This document shows, one piece after another, positions 1 to 15,100 of a DNA stretch of 64,000 bases (the stretch's first letter is position 1; each line of letters begins with the position of its first letter). Origin of the DNA: Camelus bactrianus (taxonomy: Eukaryota > Chordata > Mammalia > Artiodactyla > Camelidae); assembly GCF_048773025.1 (NCBI RefSeq), contig NC_133544.1:67671501-67735500 (forward strand). The letters are read 5' to 3'. The position numbers and the translations under genes are program-made. Under the pieces are notes generated by a model that ran no database searches, was not told the DNA's origin, and saw only the letters and a program-made list of their open reading frames with translations.

Positions 1-51
1 AAATAGCAAACCATGATTCATTATTACGATTAGCAGAGAGAGTGAAATTAC

Positions 52-198
52 CGTTTGGGTTGGTTGTACGGATAAGGACCTCTATTAGGGATAACGTGAG
101 GTTCAACAATTAAGGTTCTTGCCTCTTCATTGTCTTCATCTTCCCCCTCCGCATCTTTCCTTTTCTTCCCTTTGCCACTTCTTACTGGGAAAGTTATC
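52..198 (-). CDS. AQR: AQR exon 21 (residues 748-797)
   Basis: 147 nt completing R748, then [15 protein letters not shown], an acidic stretch ([10 protein letters not shown]), and [12 protein letters not shown] plus two bases of R797. Acceptor GTCTTGTAG, donor GTAATT at 51-46. The basic-then-acidic linker comes shortly before the helicase core, which continues beyond base 1. Confidence 0.96.
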
Positions 199-3100
199 CT
201 ACAAGACCAAAACCTTTGTTCATTTTTACAATCAACAATGATTCGCCAATCACCTATCTTATGCTTGACACTGTACAGAGGATTATCAGATGAGTAAGAA
301 ACATTTATAGCCTAAAGGAGCTCACTACCTGCACATAAATTTTGAAAAAAGCAGATTTAAAAGGACTAAAATGTGTGTTAAGGGTATTCAGATTAGAAAA
401 AGTCATCATGATTAAGGGAGAATCAAAGAAGAAACACTTATTTATTTATCTTTTTAGGGGAGATAACTTTTTAAAATTAGGGTAATATTCATATCACATA
501 AAATTCAGCACTTTAAAGGGTACAATTCAGTGGGCTTTAGTACATTCATAATGTTGTAGCGTCATCACTATTGTCTGATGCCGGGATATTTTCATCATCC
601 CCAAGCAAACCCCATGCCAGTTAAGCAGTCACTGCCTATTCCAACCTAAACCCAGCCTATTGCAACCAGTAATTTACTGTCTTTATATCTGCTTATTCTG
701 GACATTTCATATAAATGGAATCATACAGTATTTGTCCTCTTCTGTCTGGCATCTTCCACTTAACATAATGGTTTCCAAAAAAAATTTTATATACCTCTAG
801 TGTATGCACTGCAAAGTGCTTTACACCTTGTCCCTCACATAATCAGAAACGGCTTTATGGAAAACTTGGCATTTAAAATGAATTTCAAAGTATTTAGACA
901 TATAAACATGAGAGGGAGGACATTCGAAGAAGAAAGAACAGCAGAGACTCAAATACAAGTAGCCAGTTTTGCGGAAGTGTAGGATACAACAGGGAAAACA
1001 AGGCTCAAGACAAAGGCTGGAGTCCTGTTATGACACCTTTGGAATATCAAGCCTTTAAGGCAGAAGTTCTTAGTCTGGGATCAGTGATACCTCAGGAGCT
1101 AAGCCCCCACAGGGAACTGAGGAAGTCAGTGACTACTCTAAAATTAAACTGAAAAATGAATTCTCTATGTGCACTTTTTCCCAGTCTTTCTTCACATTCT
1201 GAAAAACAAAGATCATACCGCCTGCCCCTGCAAAGTGCTAAGAAACAAAGAGGCTAAGAGGTCAGCCCTTATTTTGATAAGCAACAGGAAAAATCAGAAT
1301 TTTAAGTTAGATAGTGGAATGACTCCTGCAGTAAGGCATGTAATGGCTTCAAGAGAGGACAGAGAGGCAGGAAAGGCACTCTATTAAGAAGACTGAAGGT
1401 GCTGAGGACCTAGAGAAGTAGCAGTCAGGACTGACATGGAAAAAATGCTGAGCTTTCCAGATGGGGTGAATAGAAGAATGATTTTGCCATTAACAGGATT
1501 AGGAAAGTATGAAGGAAGGCAAGGTTTGGGTGTTACAGAGGACACATGTTTTTAATATGTAGAATTATTATATTTATACTTAACAGCCAATTAAAAGCTG
1601 GATGTTCTAATTTCCAACTAAACAAGTAACTAAGCTCTTTCCTACCACCTTAGGTATACTTAGTGCTTCACCTAATCTATATGCTTAATCTATATGATGG
1701 AATTCATGAAGGAACCAGTACTTCTAGTACTTTGATCTTTTTCTACTCAAATTAAAACCAAAGCTCCTTTAACACTAAATATAACTATCTTGTAAATATT
1801 TAAATTGTATGAAAGCAAGCAGTGTTAAAAGAAAAAAAGAATTTTTTCCTAAAACCATTAGACAGCTCAAAATCACATGGCTATGAGAATTAATTAGGAA
1901 ATATATCAGATTATATGCATAATCTGCAAAGATGTATTTCTCCAACCAAGTGCTATATGTATATTTATATAGTACTCCTCAGACAAAAAGCATTTACTGA
2001 TCCCTTATAAGACACGAGGCTACTTCTATTGTATTCTTAAAATAGCTACTACACAAAGAATTAGAAATAGAGTCAAATAAAATAAACTCATCAGTTATTA
2101 TATGGTGAAGGTAAAGACTGCCCACACAAAATCCAGATATGATATTCAAAACTTCCTTTAGCTACAGTCCTCACGGCCTAACTTGGACTGACTATAGAAA
2201 GCTTCAAAAGGAGTATGTCTAGTTCTGACTTTACCTGAAAGGGGGTATCTGGAGAGCTGGGTCATCCACAGTTACTTTAACATTATGACCAGGAAAGCTG
2301 GTTTTTAAATGCTCAATGGAGAGAAATGTATCATTGAAATCAAGGGTGGCGATCTGATTGGGCATTTTTGAATAATGCGCACTGCTTGGATCCCCATAAC
2401 CTAAAATGATGTCATGTAGCCAGTCAGGTACCACACAATCAGTATTCATCAGGTTCCGAATAGTCTCCAGCACAGCCTGTCAGTAAGAGGACAAGAACAA
2501 ATTTTATCAAGAAGACATCTCAAACATTTGCACTTCAATGGAATGCAGGGTTGGCTGTACTAATCCAGAATTCCCGAGTGTTTCAGGGCAAGAAGCTATT
2601 TTCTGCTGACAGGTGCTTGGCTAGACTGAATCAACAGCTATATTTTCAGCTGATACCATACACTGAGTTAAACAAAAGACCAAACTTAGCAAGAACAGTT
2701 TATCCACTAGGAGTTCATTTAGACAGAATGTCATAAATGAGTTTACCACTTGACTTCTGTTGAGCAGGATGAAAATTCAATCAGGTTTATAGTATAGCAA
2801 GAAAACATTATAGAACAAACCCTTAAAAAATGCACCCTCTTAGAAACTACTAGAGTTTTCTCCTCTATACTTCATAGTTCCACAGTGCTAAGATCACACA
2901 CAACCAGAAGAACATTAATATATATGCCTCAATTGTGAAATTAAGAAATTCTAAAATTAGCACTGTCAGAAATAAGAAATTTTAAAAATGAACAATGATA
3001 AAAATGAAAAGTCAAAATTTTCAGAATGAAAGAATTAGGACGACAATAAAAGGTATTATAGTAGTTAATTTATACATTTTCAAAAGTTATTACTAAAAGC

Positions 3101-6100
3101 CAAGGTAAATTCTTAGACTTTGCAATAATTATTTCAACAAAATGATGTATCTCTATCCCACATATGGAAATCGGAAGGCTAGGCTATTAATTTCATAGAA
3201 TAAAACAACCAAACCAGCCATTTGTATATAATAAATGCTATACATCCAACAGGACAACAAAATAATAGGATAGTGTATGTTAATACAATACTTTTATCAC
3301 ATTACCTTGTTTTATTTTCTTGCGCTTATCTCTAACTAAAATTCTCTTATTCATGTACTTGGTTACTTATTTCCTGTTTCTGTTTCTGACTTCCCTAATC
3401 AGTAGTCTAAGCTCACTAATGGTATAAACTGTGCCTTACTCATCTTCATTAACTCTATAGAAAACTTAGCACAGTACCAGACACACCGCAGGCATTAAAA
3501 AAATGATGAAAGGAATGACTATAAAAAAGGAACCATTTTTCTCTTAGTAAACTGAATAAAATTCATTCATTACTGAGAAACAGAGACAGACAAAACAGAA
3601 GCCATGTCCTCATAAATTTGCAGACTAATGCCAGAGAAATAACAAATATAAAGTCCTTCTAAAGTCAGGTAAATAACAAATATATAATCATCAGGTGTAA
3701 TAAAGGCTGTGAGGAAAAATGAAGATAACTGAATAAAAAATGATGAGAAAGGGAGACGGTACTTTAGAAAACATTGTCAGAGAGGGCTTCTGTTAGGAGC
3801 TGACATTTAAACAGAGTTGCCCATGTAAAGTAAGGAAACAATCCATGTGGATACCTGGGAGGAGACTGTCTAGCTGGTGGAAACACCATGTGCAAAAGCT
3901 TGGGCTACTACCGAGCAAAGAGGTCAGTGTGACTGGAATGGCGTGAATTAAGAAAAAGTGTTAGAAAATGATTTTGGAGAGGCAGCCAGAGGACAGATAA
4001 TAAAGGGACCTTTGGATTATGGTAACAATCTTCTACTGTGATGGGAGACCATTAAAGTACATGAACAGGGATACCAGGTTGTAACTCACATTCAGTCACT
4101 ACATGGAGAATAGTGTAAGGGAGGAGCAATCAAGAATGGAAGCAGGGATGTGAGAGATGAAGGTGTCTGACACGTGGCATCAGCGGAGGTGGTGAGCCAG
4201 TAAGACTGACTGATGGATTGGATGTGGAAGACAACAAGAAATCAAGGATACCGTCACTGTTTTGCCTTCAACAACAGGGTGAGATGTGGAATAAATCCCT
4301 TTGTATGTGAGATTTTCTTCTTTTAATCGTAACAATGGGTTAAAAAGAAGGTAATAAAGTGATACTGCATAAGAAGCACTATTTTGGGGGAGAGAGAAAA
4401 GAAAGGAACTTGTGCAAAAGCTAGTATTTTCAAATGCTAGAATTGCTTAATGTTTAAGTTTTATAGTATAGTTTCAAATAATAATTTAAAAATCTTCCTC
4501 TACTCCTCTCCACAAAGTTATTATAGAAGTATAACTCTCTAATCCCCAAACTCCCTTTTTCCACTAATGAGTAAAATATAAATACAAAATATCATAGAGT
4601 AATTCAGAACCCTGCGGTTCCACATCTGTAGTCTTAAAGTAATTCGGAATATACCTACTTTTGATTTAAAAAAGAAGTCCTAGTATATATACAAGATCTT
4701 GTGGTAGCTCACAGTGAAAAAAAATGTGACAATGAATATATGTATGTTCATGTATAACTGAAAAATTGTGCTCTACACTGGAATTTGACACAACATTGTA
4801 AAATGACTATTACTCAATAAAAAAATGTTTAAAAGAAAAGAAAGGAAGTCAGTAAACAAATAAACAAGCAGTTCTCTACACCTCATACTGAGGCATAAAC
4901 GGAGTAATATACAAAAAGCAAGGACAGATGCTGATCTTTAAAATAACAACAGGATTAACTGATATTTTAAGTTTCTAGCTTAAAAAGACAAAGATCATTA
5001 TTTTATTAAATCATTTTTTTTTTTACCAGTATCTGTGTACTTGTGTCTTAAAAGTTATTCAAATTATGGCATAGTACTTTTAGTTACATAGCATAAAAAT
5101 TACCTTGAAGTTATTTTCCTTTGGTTTTCTCCTCATTATTATGTTGAAAGTTTCATACACATCTTCTGCTCCATTCTGTATAGTACTGGTCATGTCTTGT
5201 TGATACTGGTTCGGATCCAGAAACACTCTAAATGTCCTTGACTCTCCTCTAAGATTGGGTCTGGGTTCAGGTCCTGGACATTTTTTTTAAAAGTTTGGTA
5301 AATGAAATATTCACTTTTCAAATATCCAAGTAAGTCAGTAGTATTCCTTTTCTCGAAATGATGAGTAAAATGTCCAGACTTATCTCCAGCCACTACCCCG
5401 ACTAGAATGCCTTTCATTCATCCATTTCAAATTCCAAGAAGCTGAAAATATTTTCTCCTTTCTCTAAATTTTCACTATTTCTTCCCAGAAAGGTCGTGAG
5501 ATGCCTACGACGCAGTGCCATGCACTGCAATTATTCGTATATGCCCTCAACTAAAACAGGGGCCTCAGAAATCAAGGAACCTAACTTGTGCCAGTTACAC
5601 AGCTCCTACTACTGCCTCCACTACTGCCTCACACACAGTAAGCCCTCGGCTGATCACGCCTTTCGTCCTCCCATGTCTCATACCTAACATCGTCAGTATG
5701 AAGGAAAATTTCATACCCTAATGGCTAAAATCTCGGAAGCTTTATCTTGCCTTTTGCCCTCTCTCCTTCCTTTTCGTCTTAGACTTCCAACTCTTGCCCC
5801 ATTATGTGGCCTTATGTTTATTTCACCTATCCTCCATTCCCTTCTCCTACTTTCTTTTATTCTAGTGTTTAGAGGAGCCTAATTATCAGCACTTCAGCAA
5901 TGATGCGATCTTGAAATCACAGGCAGTAGAAGCTGATTCAAATTCTGAGAGAAAATCTGTAAACGAATTATAAAATAAGCACTGGGCATAGATGCAGTTA
6001 TAATTTAATAGTAAGTATTACCCAAAAAGTCAGGACAACATAAGGAAGAATTTCAAAAAACCATCAGTGATAAGCCTAAAAAAAATCAAAGAGCTGACTA

Positions 6101-9100
6101 ATCCTTTAAGGCAGTGTTTCCAAATGGGGATAATGCTGGCATCTTGGGCAAAACAATTCCTTCCAGCAGACAGTTGTGTTCAGATGGTTAGCATCGCTGG
6201 CCCCCATCCATCAAACACCAACAGCTCACCATTCCCTTCTGCGACCCCAGTCATTTGACAACGTAAATACCACCATATATTTAAAAAGACATGGTAGTGC
6301 TGTTCCCAGTTGAGAACAACCTGCTATCATGAATCAAATAAATAAAATTTAAAAAGGAAAAATTAGCAAACTGTATCATTGAACAACATCGGAGGTTTTT
6401 AAAAGCAGTATTGTAAAATATTATAAAGGGAAAAGTTTTAAATAAAGGCAGTTTTAAAAGATCCTGCCCAATGTCTAACACAGACGTTTAGAAACCATAT
6501 TCAGTTATTTCTAAAAGTGCATGGTAGGTATATACACATTTTATGCATAATCCTTTGTGTCAGTTTAGTATATAAAACAGCTTAAAAAAATTACGGAGGA
6601 TGCAAAACAGAAGAAAGGAAAAGAAATTTATCATTATGTACACAACTCTTTCAAAAATATAGATCACCATACCGTCTTCAATGACACGCCCTTTATCATC
6701 CAGCATGCCCTGGATTTCACAGCCTCTGACATAAACCAGGCCAACTTGCTCTATAAAAGGTCTCCTGCGGTCAAATTTGGTACCATAAGGTTTTGTGGGA
6801 CGCACAGTAATTAAAAAGCATACATCATGCTTCCGAAGTCCTAGCAAAACAAGAAGACATTTTCGCTTATTTGAATGCTTTTGTTTTCAGTCTTTTGTTG
6901 GCAAATTCCCCTCCTCTTATTTTTGGAATGGAAATATAATAAGCATTGAAAATATCAGAGGTGATCAATGATTATATTTACATTGTAATACAATTATGGG
7001 TTTTTCTATAATCTTTAGTAATCAATGTTTGATAGCAATAATTAAAGTAAAAATTTCTCTAAAATTAGAAACCTTTATGCCATGAATACATTATTGAATA
7101 AGTCTTTCCAGTCATGCTACAGCTCCAAAACTGAATGCCTGTCATCATTCTTTTTCTAACATTCTTAATAAATAACCAAAAATATGGTTGGCATATAATC
7201 CACCTATATCATATTTAGCAGGTTTCTAATATCAGTTTAAACTATCTATCAGTGTCATTTCAACAACAGTCTAATTGTATTTCACCAAAGGAGGTCAACT
7301 CAAGAATAATTCATCCAGGCACAAAGCACTGTTCACAGAGCATCTTGAGAAGACAGCTGAATATATATAGTTTCAGTTGGCAGATGCTGAACTTTTTGTA
7401 AGTGAATGTCAAGAAGTAGGTGACTTGTGCCAAAGTCTGTAGTTTCTCAGTCATTAGATCAAATAATGGATTCAACTGGATTCCCAGCTCTATTAAAAGT
7501 CAACACAATGGAAGACAAGAGGCATAAAATCACACCACACACTGGGTATGCAATGTTACACCACTTATCTTCATTTTTAACCCCAATTCATTTTTGTTAG
7601 TTCTTATAGAGTATAAATGCAAATTTAAACAGTCTGCTTGCTCATAATCTTGGTAACAAGATATATAATGAAATCAAATCACAAATGTGAGTGTGTGGCT
7701 AATAGTATTAGCAACACTCTGGTATGTTTCAGTATGGAGTGGGGTTCAAGTGTACTAGAAATAATAACTCTGACTCATGATGATGGCTTGACTGTTTATT
7801 TTTCAACAAAATCTATGCAAAAAAGCAGGAGAAGAATGAAAACTAAGGGGTATTCTACTATATGAATTGTGCTGCTCATTAAAACTTCTAAGTTTTAGAG
7901 CCAAAGAAGTGGCCCCAAGAAGTAATTTAGTCCCTACCAATGTCACTTTTTGACATCACTGAGGGATACTGTGGGACGTCTTAGATCCACATTAAAATTA
8001 GCTATTTTATAATAAGCTCAACTCTCCTTACAACCATTTGCATTTACTCCATCCTGGCTGTGTCTTCTAGAGCAGAAGCCAATATTTCAATCTCATTAAC
8101 TCTGTTTCCTTAATTTTAAATGGGGTAATGGAGAAGACAAGGGCCTAGCGTCACATCTTTTTGAAGGGACAAGAAGAATGTTTTATAGTATTTAGCTTAA
8201 ACTCTTCAAACCTATTCTGTTTTTACAGGACAATATTCATTACTGTTTCCAGAACCCCTCTCTCATTTTTTATTTAGTTACTTTATCTGTGATCAGTAAG
8301 GGGCCTGAATTTTGGCTCTAGCCTCCCAGAAAACACTTTTCTCCCCACCACTCTTGTCCCACAATGCCCTACTGTTCCCTATATTGTCCATAAAAATGTA
8401 CCCACTCTATTTCTTTTTTTTTAAACATTTTTTTTATTGAGTTATAATCATTTTACAATGTTGTGTCAAATTCCAGTGTAGAGCACTATCCACTCTATTT
8501 CTGATACTACCAGAGGTCTTTGCTTAAAAAAAAAGAAAGCAGGAAAAAAAAGGAAAATAAAAAAAAGACTTTGATGGCCTTCTGAATAGCAGTCTCCAAT
8601 GTTATGGAGGTAAGGGGTTCAGAGTAATGCATCCTTTTTTTTTCTTAACACCACAAGGTAGGCTTGTCACCTGTCATCTATACATTTCGACAAAGGGCCT
8701 TTTTTCCCCCTCGTTTTATTTCCAGCCATCACTACTTCCACGGGGTGGTCAGTAAGTTATTTAAGTTCATTAACCACTATGTAAAACAGTGTTTATTTTA
8801 ATCCCTCCTTAAGCTCCAAGGGGTAATAAATGTAAGAGCTTCTTCAGCAACTTAATGCCTTTCTCAAGATTCAGCAATAATAAAGGTACATGTTATTCTA
8901 GATGGGAAATGCACCAGATTGGAAAAATTCTGAAGGATAAAGGAGTCACAAAAACAATCTGTCACAAACTCTACTGAATACAGTGACTATTTGTTAAACA
9001 TTTGGCCAGCTTTGCTGCTGGATTCCTTCAGAATTACTTGATGAATATATCATATAGTCCCTATGGCTATAAACAGCTATATCAAGAGCAATGATTTCTG

Positions 9101-12100
9101 AAAATGGATCCATTAAGGGACAATCCCTTTCCTTCTGGCATGTCAAGAAGGTGGAAGGAGATAAAATCTACCAGCTCCTGTTTCTCACAGCAGGGGAGCA
9201 AACATCCTTATAGACAGCTGAGAGAAAAATATGAAAGTGCCAATTAAAAATCAGTTTATGTGCCATTTCTGGCACAGGTGTTATTGATGTTTTAACTCCA
9301 TTTGACTTAGTAACTTTGAACATATCCGCCTCTAAATAAAATTAATTGTGATATAGAACTACCATCCCTAAAATCTTGCTTAATAAAGAACAGGAAAAAT
9401 AACTCAATTTCTCTGCAATTATTTATCCTTAAGTGCATCTGATTTCACTGATCTTTTAAATCTGACTTCCTCTCTTTGGTACAAATAAACTATTATTATT
9501 TCTTTCCCAGTTACTTTATTAGCTCCCTCTAAAGTCCTTCTGAGTTGGTCTAATTTTGATTTTGTATCTTTATTTTCTGCAAATTATATGCATCCCTATC
9601 CTCTTTACTTGGGCTGCTTTTATCTTTTAAAAATATCTATTTTCCTTACTTGCTCTGTATGTGGGCAAATTATATGTGAGTTTCCCCCCTCTTTTTTAGT
9701 AAACAAAAATACTTTTATTTTTTATATTGATTTTATAAATTCATAAACATCATCTTATCACACTTAAGATTTAGAATGCTCTCCCTTTCAGCTCTGCCAA
9801 CTGCAACTTTCAAAACACTTTGATATGTGTGCTATTTTATGCTTTTATTAAAGTATTAAGGTATTTAATTATTCTTGTATGATCCTTGGTATTTTTACTA
9901 CTAATAATCAGAAATCACTTGCCATTCTTTAAATGATTCTTTTATTTTGAAGATAAAATTAAGTTTATAAGAGTAACGTTTAGTGAAAGTGCTTTGCCAA
10001 TGCTCTAGGTGAAAATCTATAAACTAAGAATGCAAAAGGTAACCCATACCACTTCTTGAAATACAAAATTACCTTCCCATTCATCTTTGATGTGATCCCT
10101 GACGTTCAGGTTGATGGTAACATCTGCACGAACTCTGGTTGGCCAGTTTTCACCTATGTTGGGTTTGGCAACCTCAACCACAGTGAAAGCCACAATAGGC
10201 TGGGCCATTCGCGCCCAACCACCAAATACTACACCGCCATACTCAGACTGCCTGGAAACCAAAGAAGTGAATGATTACTCAAACAAATAACTTTTTCCCA
10301 ACTTCTGGACAAGCAAAACTGGTAACTAAATACTAGCTAAGCATGTATTCTTAAGTCCTAATATTGGCAACTCTTATTTCTAAACTTAAAAAAGAAAAAA
10401 ATCCTTAAGTTCCAATATACAGGGAATGTATGTGGTGGGATGAAACAGGCAAACATGGTCCAGAAACGAAAGGGAAGTAAAGGAATATCTCCCACATCCC
10501 TGGAAAAAAAGCTAACTCTCTGTATGTAAGAGCTGAGCCATTTTGTCAAAGAATGAAGTTATACAGCATATTCAGTTTTATTTTATATTCTTACCCTTTT
10601 CTCCTCTTCATCAAGATATTCTCAATTGTTTATAGTTTATCTTATGTATTACAAGTATTTCTATACGGAGTTTCAAAAATGCTTTAGAACATTCTAGAAT
10701 TTAAAAAATTAAAAATAAACAAATGATAATATCTATGCAAATGCTTTCTTTAGGGCATAATATTTAAATCATTTAAATGATGCTGCCATGGATGGTGGGG
10801 GAAGGCAGATAATCAAGCTAGTTGTAATAACTAGAACCATTAACCTCCAAATATGCATTCTTTCTGCTATTAGTGCTTTAGCTTTTACATTAAATAGTGT
10901 CCTTGGGAAATCTGTACCATAAAGACTGCAGCAACACTCTGAAACTGGAAGGTACTGCCAAAAATGACATGCTTGCAAAGATAAAGAAAACCTATATCCT
11001 AAGCAAAGTCTCTTATAAATAATAAAAAATTGTAAAACTTCATAACATCAAAGAGTGAAAAATAACTGAAAATAAAAGTTCTGCAATTCAATAACTTGGT
11101 TAGTGGTGAAATAATTTCTAAAAGGCATTACCTTATGTCTAAAAGCTTTTGTAATAACTGTCTATACCCTCCTTCTTTTTTCACAACTTTACTAAAATAT
11201 AGTTTACATACCATAACATTCATTTGCTGTAAATATACAATTCAATACTTTTGAGTAAATTTACAGAGTTGTGTGTCCATCACCACAATCCAATTTTAGA
11301 ACATTTTCATTATACATTAAAAAGATTTCCCTTGTCCATTTGCAGTCAATCTCTGTTCCTACGCCCAAGCAACCACTAATCTACTCTCCCCAGTACTGTT
11401 GCCCCTTTATAAAATCTACCTGCAACAAAAGGCGTTAAAAAACATAGATTTCTGACCCTCTTAATCTTAGCACAACCTCTCTTCTGCTGCTCAGTAGTTT
11501 CAGCAGCCTGAAAATGTGATGAGAACTAGGCAGTGAGCCCCCTTTTTCAGATCTTGTTATTTTTAACCATTTTCAATGATGGGCAATTAGGAATGAAAAT
11601 TTAGAAAAATTTATCATCAAAAATTATCCCCCAAAAGTAACATTTTCTTCCCCTAGCAGAAAATAAGTTAAAAAATTACTTTATTAATAAACCATAAGAA
11701 CTCTAAGTATTACTGCTTTATTTGGCATTTAAGTAAAAACATAAGGGAATTCTATTTGATGAACTGCTAGTTACTAACTCCCTACTCTGCAAAATCACCA
11801 AAATTAGGTCCAGAATCTGAGCATGCAAATGCAAGGTAACCATAAATTGTAAGGCAGCTTTCTGATCAAGCACTCCCCCGGGGTCCAAACAATGGGCAAC
11901 AATTTCAGCAAAGCTGTGGGCAGAGATGATCAGCCAGTGGGTATACAAATTTCATAGTGCTAGCCTGCCTACTGACTCAACTGATTATTAAGTCAAAAAT
12001 ACTTTATGTTGTGTTTTATAGTCTCACCCAGAATAACTTTTCACATAATAATTAATTAAAAAATAGAACTGTGTAGAAGTGAAAAAAATAGATCATAATC

Positions 12101-15100
12101 ACAGTGTGCATGTAGCTGTCTGTAATTAGCAAGGGGAGAAGCCTGGAACATACCTCAATCAGTTCACATTCAAAATTTTGTTAAGCTTTTCACATAGAAT
12201 GCAGTCTAACTGTACATACAGGCGCATGGTGTGACACTAATGTAATGAAAATTCATTTTACAGAATTATTTTCCTCATTTATAGTCACTTGTGATCTATC
12301 ACTTATCTCCATTAATTTCATACTTAGAATGAAATAGTGGATGAAGGGCATTTACCTGAAGTCAGTCACGTCTAAAAAGCAAAGCTAACCTTCACAAATC
12401 TTATAATGCAGAGCTGACTACAACAAATCAAAGTCTTTTCTTTGCTAAAGTAGTTCCAGACACAAGCTAGCAGGTGGAAAGTCAGTTTAGGCAGAAGAGT
12501 TCCTCAAATAACAAAACCTACTCAACAGGCCCTAGAGGTAAATGCTGATGATTTAGTCTCTTCAAGGCAATCTGTGGATGGAGGGCCAGGGAAGATTTTC
12601 CAGTGTTCCACTCCGTGCAGTGTTCAGCTATGCCCCTCATCTCCTGCCAGGTCCTCTGAGAGGCTGACTGAGACTAGTGGTGACAGCCACAAGAGCTGCT
12701 GGGGTAACAGAATACCCTTTATCAGAAGCTTCTCCTGGGACTTGAACTGCTTTGCCCTCGTACAGACCTGCTGGCCAGCCCATACCCTTTCCTCTTTACC
12801 CTTTTACTAATGCCCAACTCACTCCCTTCTGCATTTCTCCCTCCCACCCCACTCCCCAGAATAATGACCTCTCCTCCCTCACACTCAGCCCCACCCCCAA
12901 GTACCCAGATACATAATTTCTATTTTATCGCTTTGGATGTATCTAATTTACATAAAAAAGTTTCTCAAAAGAGTAAACATCTCATATTTTAAAGGGCATC
13001 TTCATGCCAGATATATTATTTCAGAATACACTTGTGAGGTTTCTGACAGATGGATGTCAGTCACTGTTGCTTCTCTTCATTGCAAATGGAACCAGTTTAC
13101 CCACCATGGCTTCATTCTGCTGACACTATCCTCGATGTCCTGCCTAATTTCGTAAGTTGATTCCAAGCGGAAGAGATTGAAGTTCCTTAGGAGGTAATCA
13201 TGAAGAGTCAAAAACTGCAAATTCAACTTTGGAAGAGCAAGACAACCTGAAAAGGAAAATAAAAAATAATATTTGAATTAGTTTTTAAATCAGACATCTG
13301 CTTTATGTATAAAAAAAAGCACCACAAATTTGGTAAGAATCTAATTTAATGGTGTCTAAAGTACAGCATATTTGATAAGGTCTTATTTTTAATTCCACAC
13401 AGAAACTGAAACCAAGTTAACAAATGCCATCTATTAAGATTGGAAATAAAGGATGAATTCCATTAGTATATGTAATCTGCATATCGATGATTCATATGCA
13501 AACATTACTTCTAAAAAGTATTTAAAGATACTTAAAACACACACAGTCTCAAGTAGTTTAAAAAGTTCTTCCTTTACCACCTAATTTATATTTGGCAAAT
13601 CTCAAAGTAAATAATGCTACCAGAAATATAGCCCATGACCAACTTTACCATGAAAACTGATTTGGAATATCACATTACACAATTCTATCTTCAGTGATCA
13701 CTACTGTGGCTGTGAAGCTTTGCCCTTTCGCTAGACTTTAAGGATAAAACCTTGACTGTATGTTATTCCTCGAGTTACTTCCCTTCTCTGACAATATTAA
13801 TGATCAATATTCTTTCCATTATCCTCATCTAACACTATTTCCCTTGCATACTAAGTACCCAAGCACTCAGGAGCAATAGCAAAAATGTTAAAAAGAGGAA
13901 CACCTAAATACATTTTACTAGCACAACATATTATTTTCACCATCTCTATCCATAGTTACCAAGGAAATAATGCACCTAAAGTCAAGAAACATCAGTGTAC
14001 AAAAATTTCACATCATTTATATCAGTAAACTCTGACTTATAATCTAATTCAATTTCTGTCAAGCCAGAAGATGAGGGAAAACATCTCCTTTTATAGCATA
14101 CTTCCATTTAAAAAAAAAAAAAAAAGCAAAATATCTCTATTTTGTAACCCTCACTGGATTAACAAATCTAAGTGTTAAACAGCAATGGGAGCTGGAAGCA
14201 GCTTGCATCATTGTGCAGAATTAGCTTTGATCTCTGCCTGTTTCATAGCATCGAGCACTGGGCCCCACAAGCACAACTTCATCCATGGTCAATGAAGAAC
14301 AATGGCAAGCCTTAACCACGTCCCTGAAAACAGCTGTATTACAGCCAAGCCATCTGGCAACTGATATTGTTCCAAAATACTTTCATTCTATGAAAGGTAC
14401 AAAGACAAATCTTGAAAAGTAATTCTTTTCACTTAACTTCATTAATCATAGGAGTGAAAGAAAAGCAACTTTTTTTTATATTAAACAAAATATGTTTCAA
14501 ACTCAGATCAGCATCACAGAATATTACCCAAAGCTCAGATATAGGACTGTTTTCATTTTTAAGGACACAAACTTTTAATTAAAAAGACAAAATAATCGTA
14601 AGTGGTATTTGCCTTTTAGGGACTGATTAGTCAAAGGATTAGATTCATACAAATATGGCTATAATGCTTATAGTATGAACAAATTAGCAAAGTGAGAAAA
14701 CAATGCATTAACCACCATCAGAACATAAAAACATGAAGACTGACTATTCTGAAATCAGTACGATTTCAGTACTGTGGGTTTACAGGAATTATGGCTCCAG
14801 ATAATGACTCTGAAGTAACAGTTTTTCTTTTAAATAAATATACCAATACTTATACTGGTGATGTCTTTAAAACAGCTATATTTCTTCTAATAATGGTACT
14901 GTTTCCAAAAACCTTCCAGAAATATTTTTGGAAATATGCCTTCAAAATGTGTCAGAATGCACTCTGGAATATACTCAATTGTGACAAATTCTCATCATTA
15001 TAGGATAAGAAAAAGCATTTAGAAACAAATCTGTTGAAATAGGTAGGTGAACACACCATTTCGTTTTCTTTTCTTTTTTTTTTTTTGCTTTTTGTGGGGG

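Larger units (their letters stand above)
2477..5103 (-). other. AQR: AQR intron 19
   Basis: Contains L2 fragments (3395-3520 and 3640-4290) and a camelid-type L1 3' end (4682-4846). The 2477-3390 and 4290-4680 stretches are AT-rich with nothing recognised. Confidence 0.8.

Noticed and set aside
12574-12810. Possible small gene or retrocopy in AQR intron 16
   Set aside because: Only 78 aa, no homologous family recognised, no A tail or flanking duplication.
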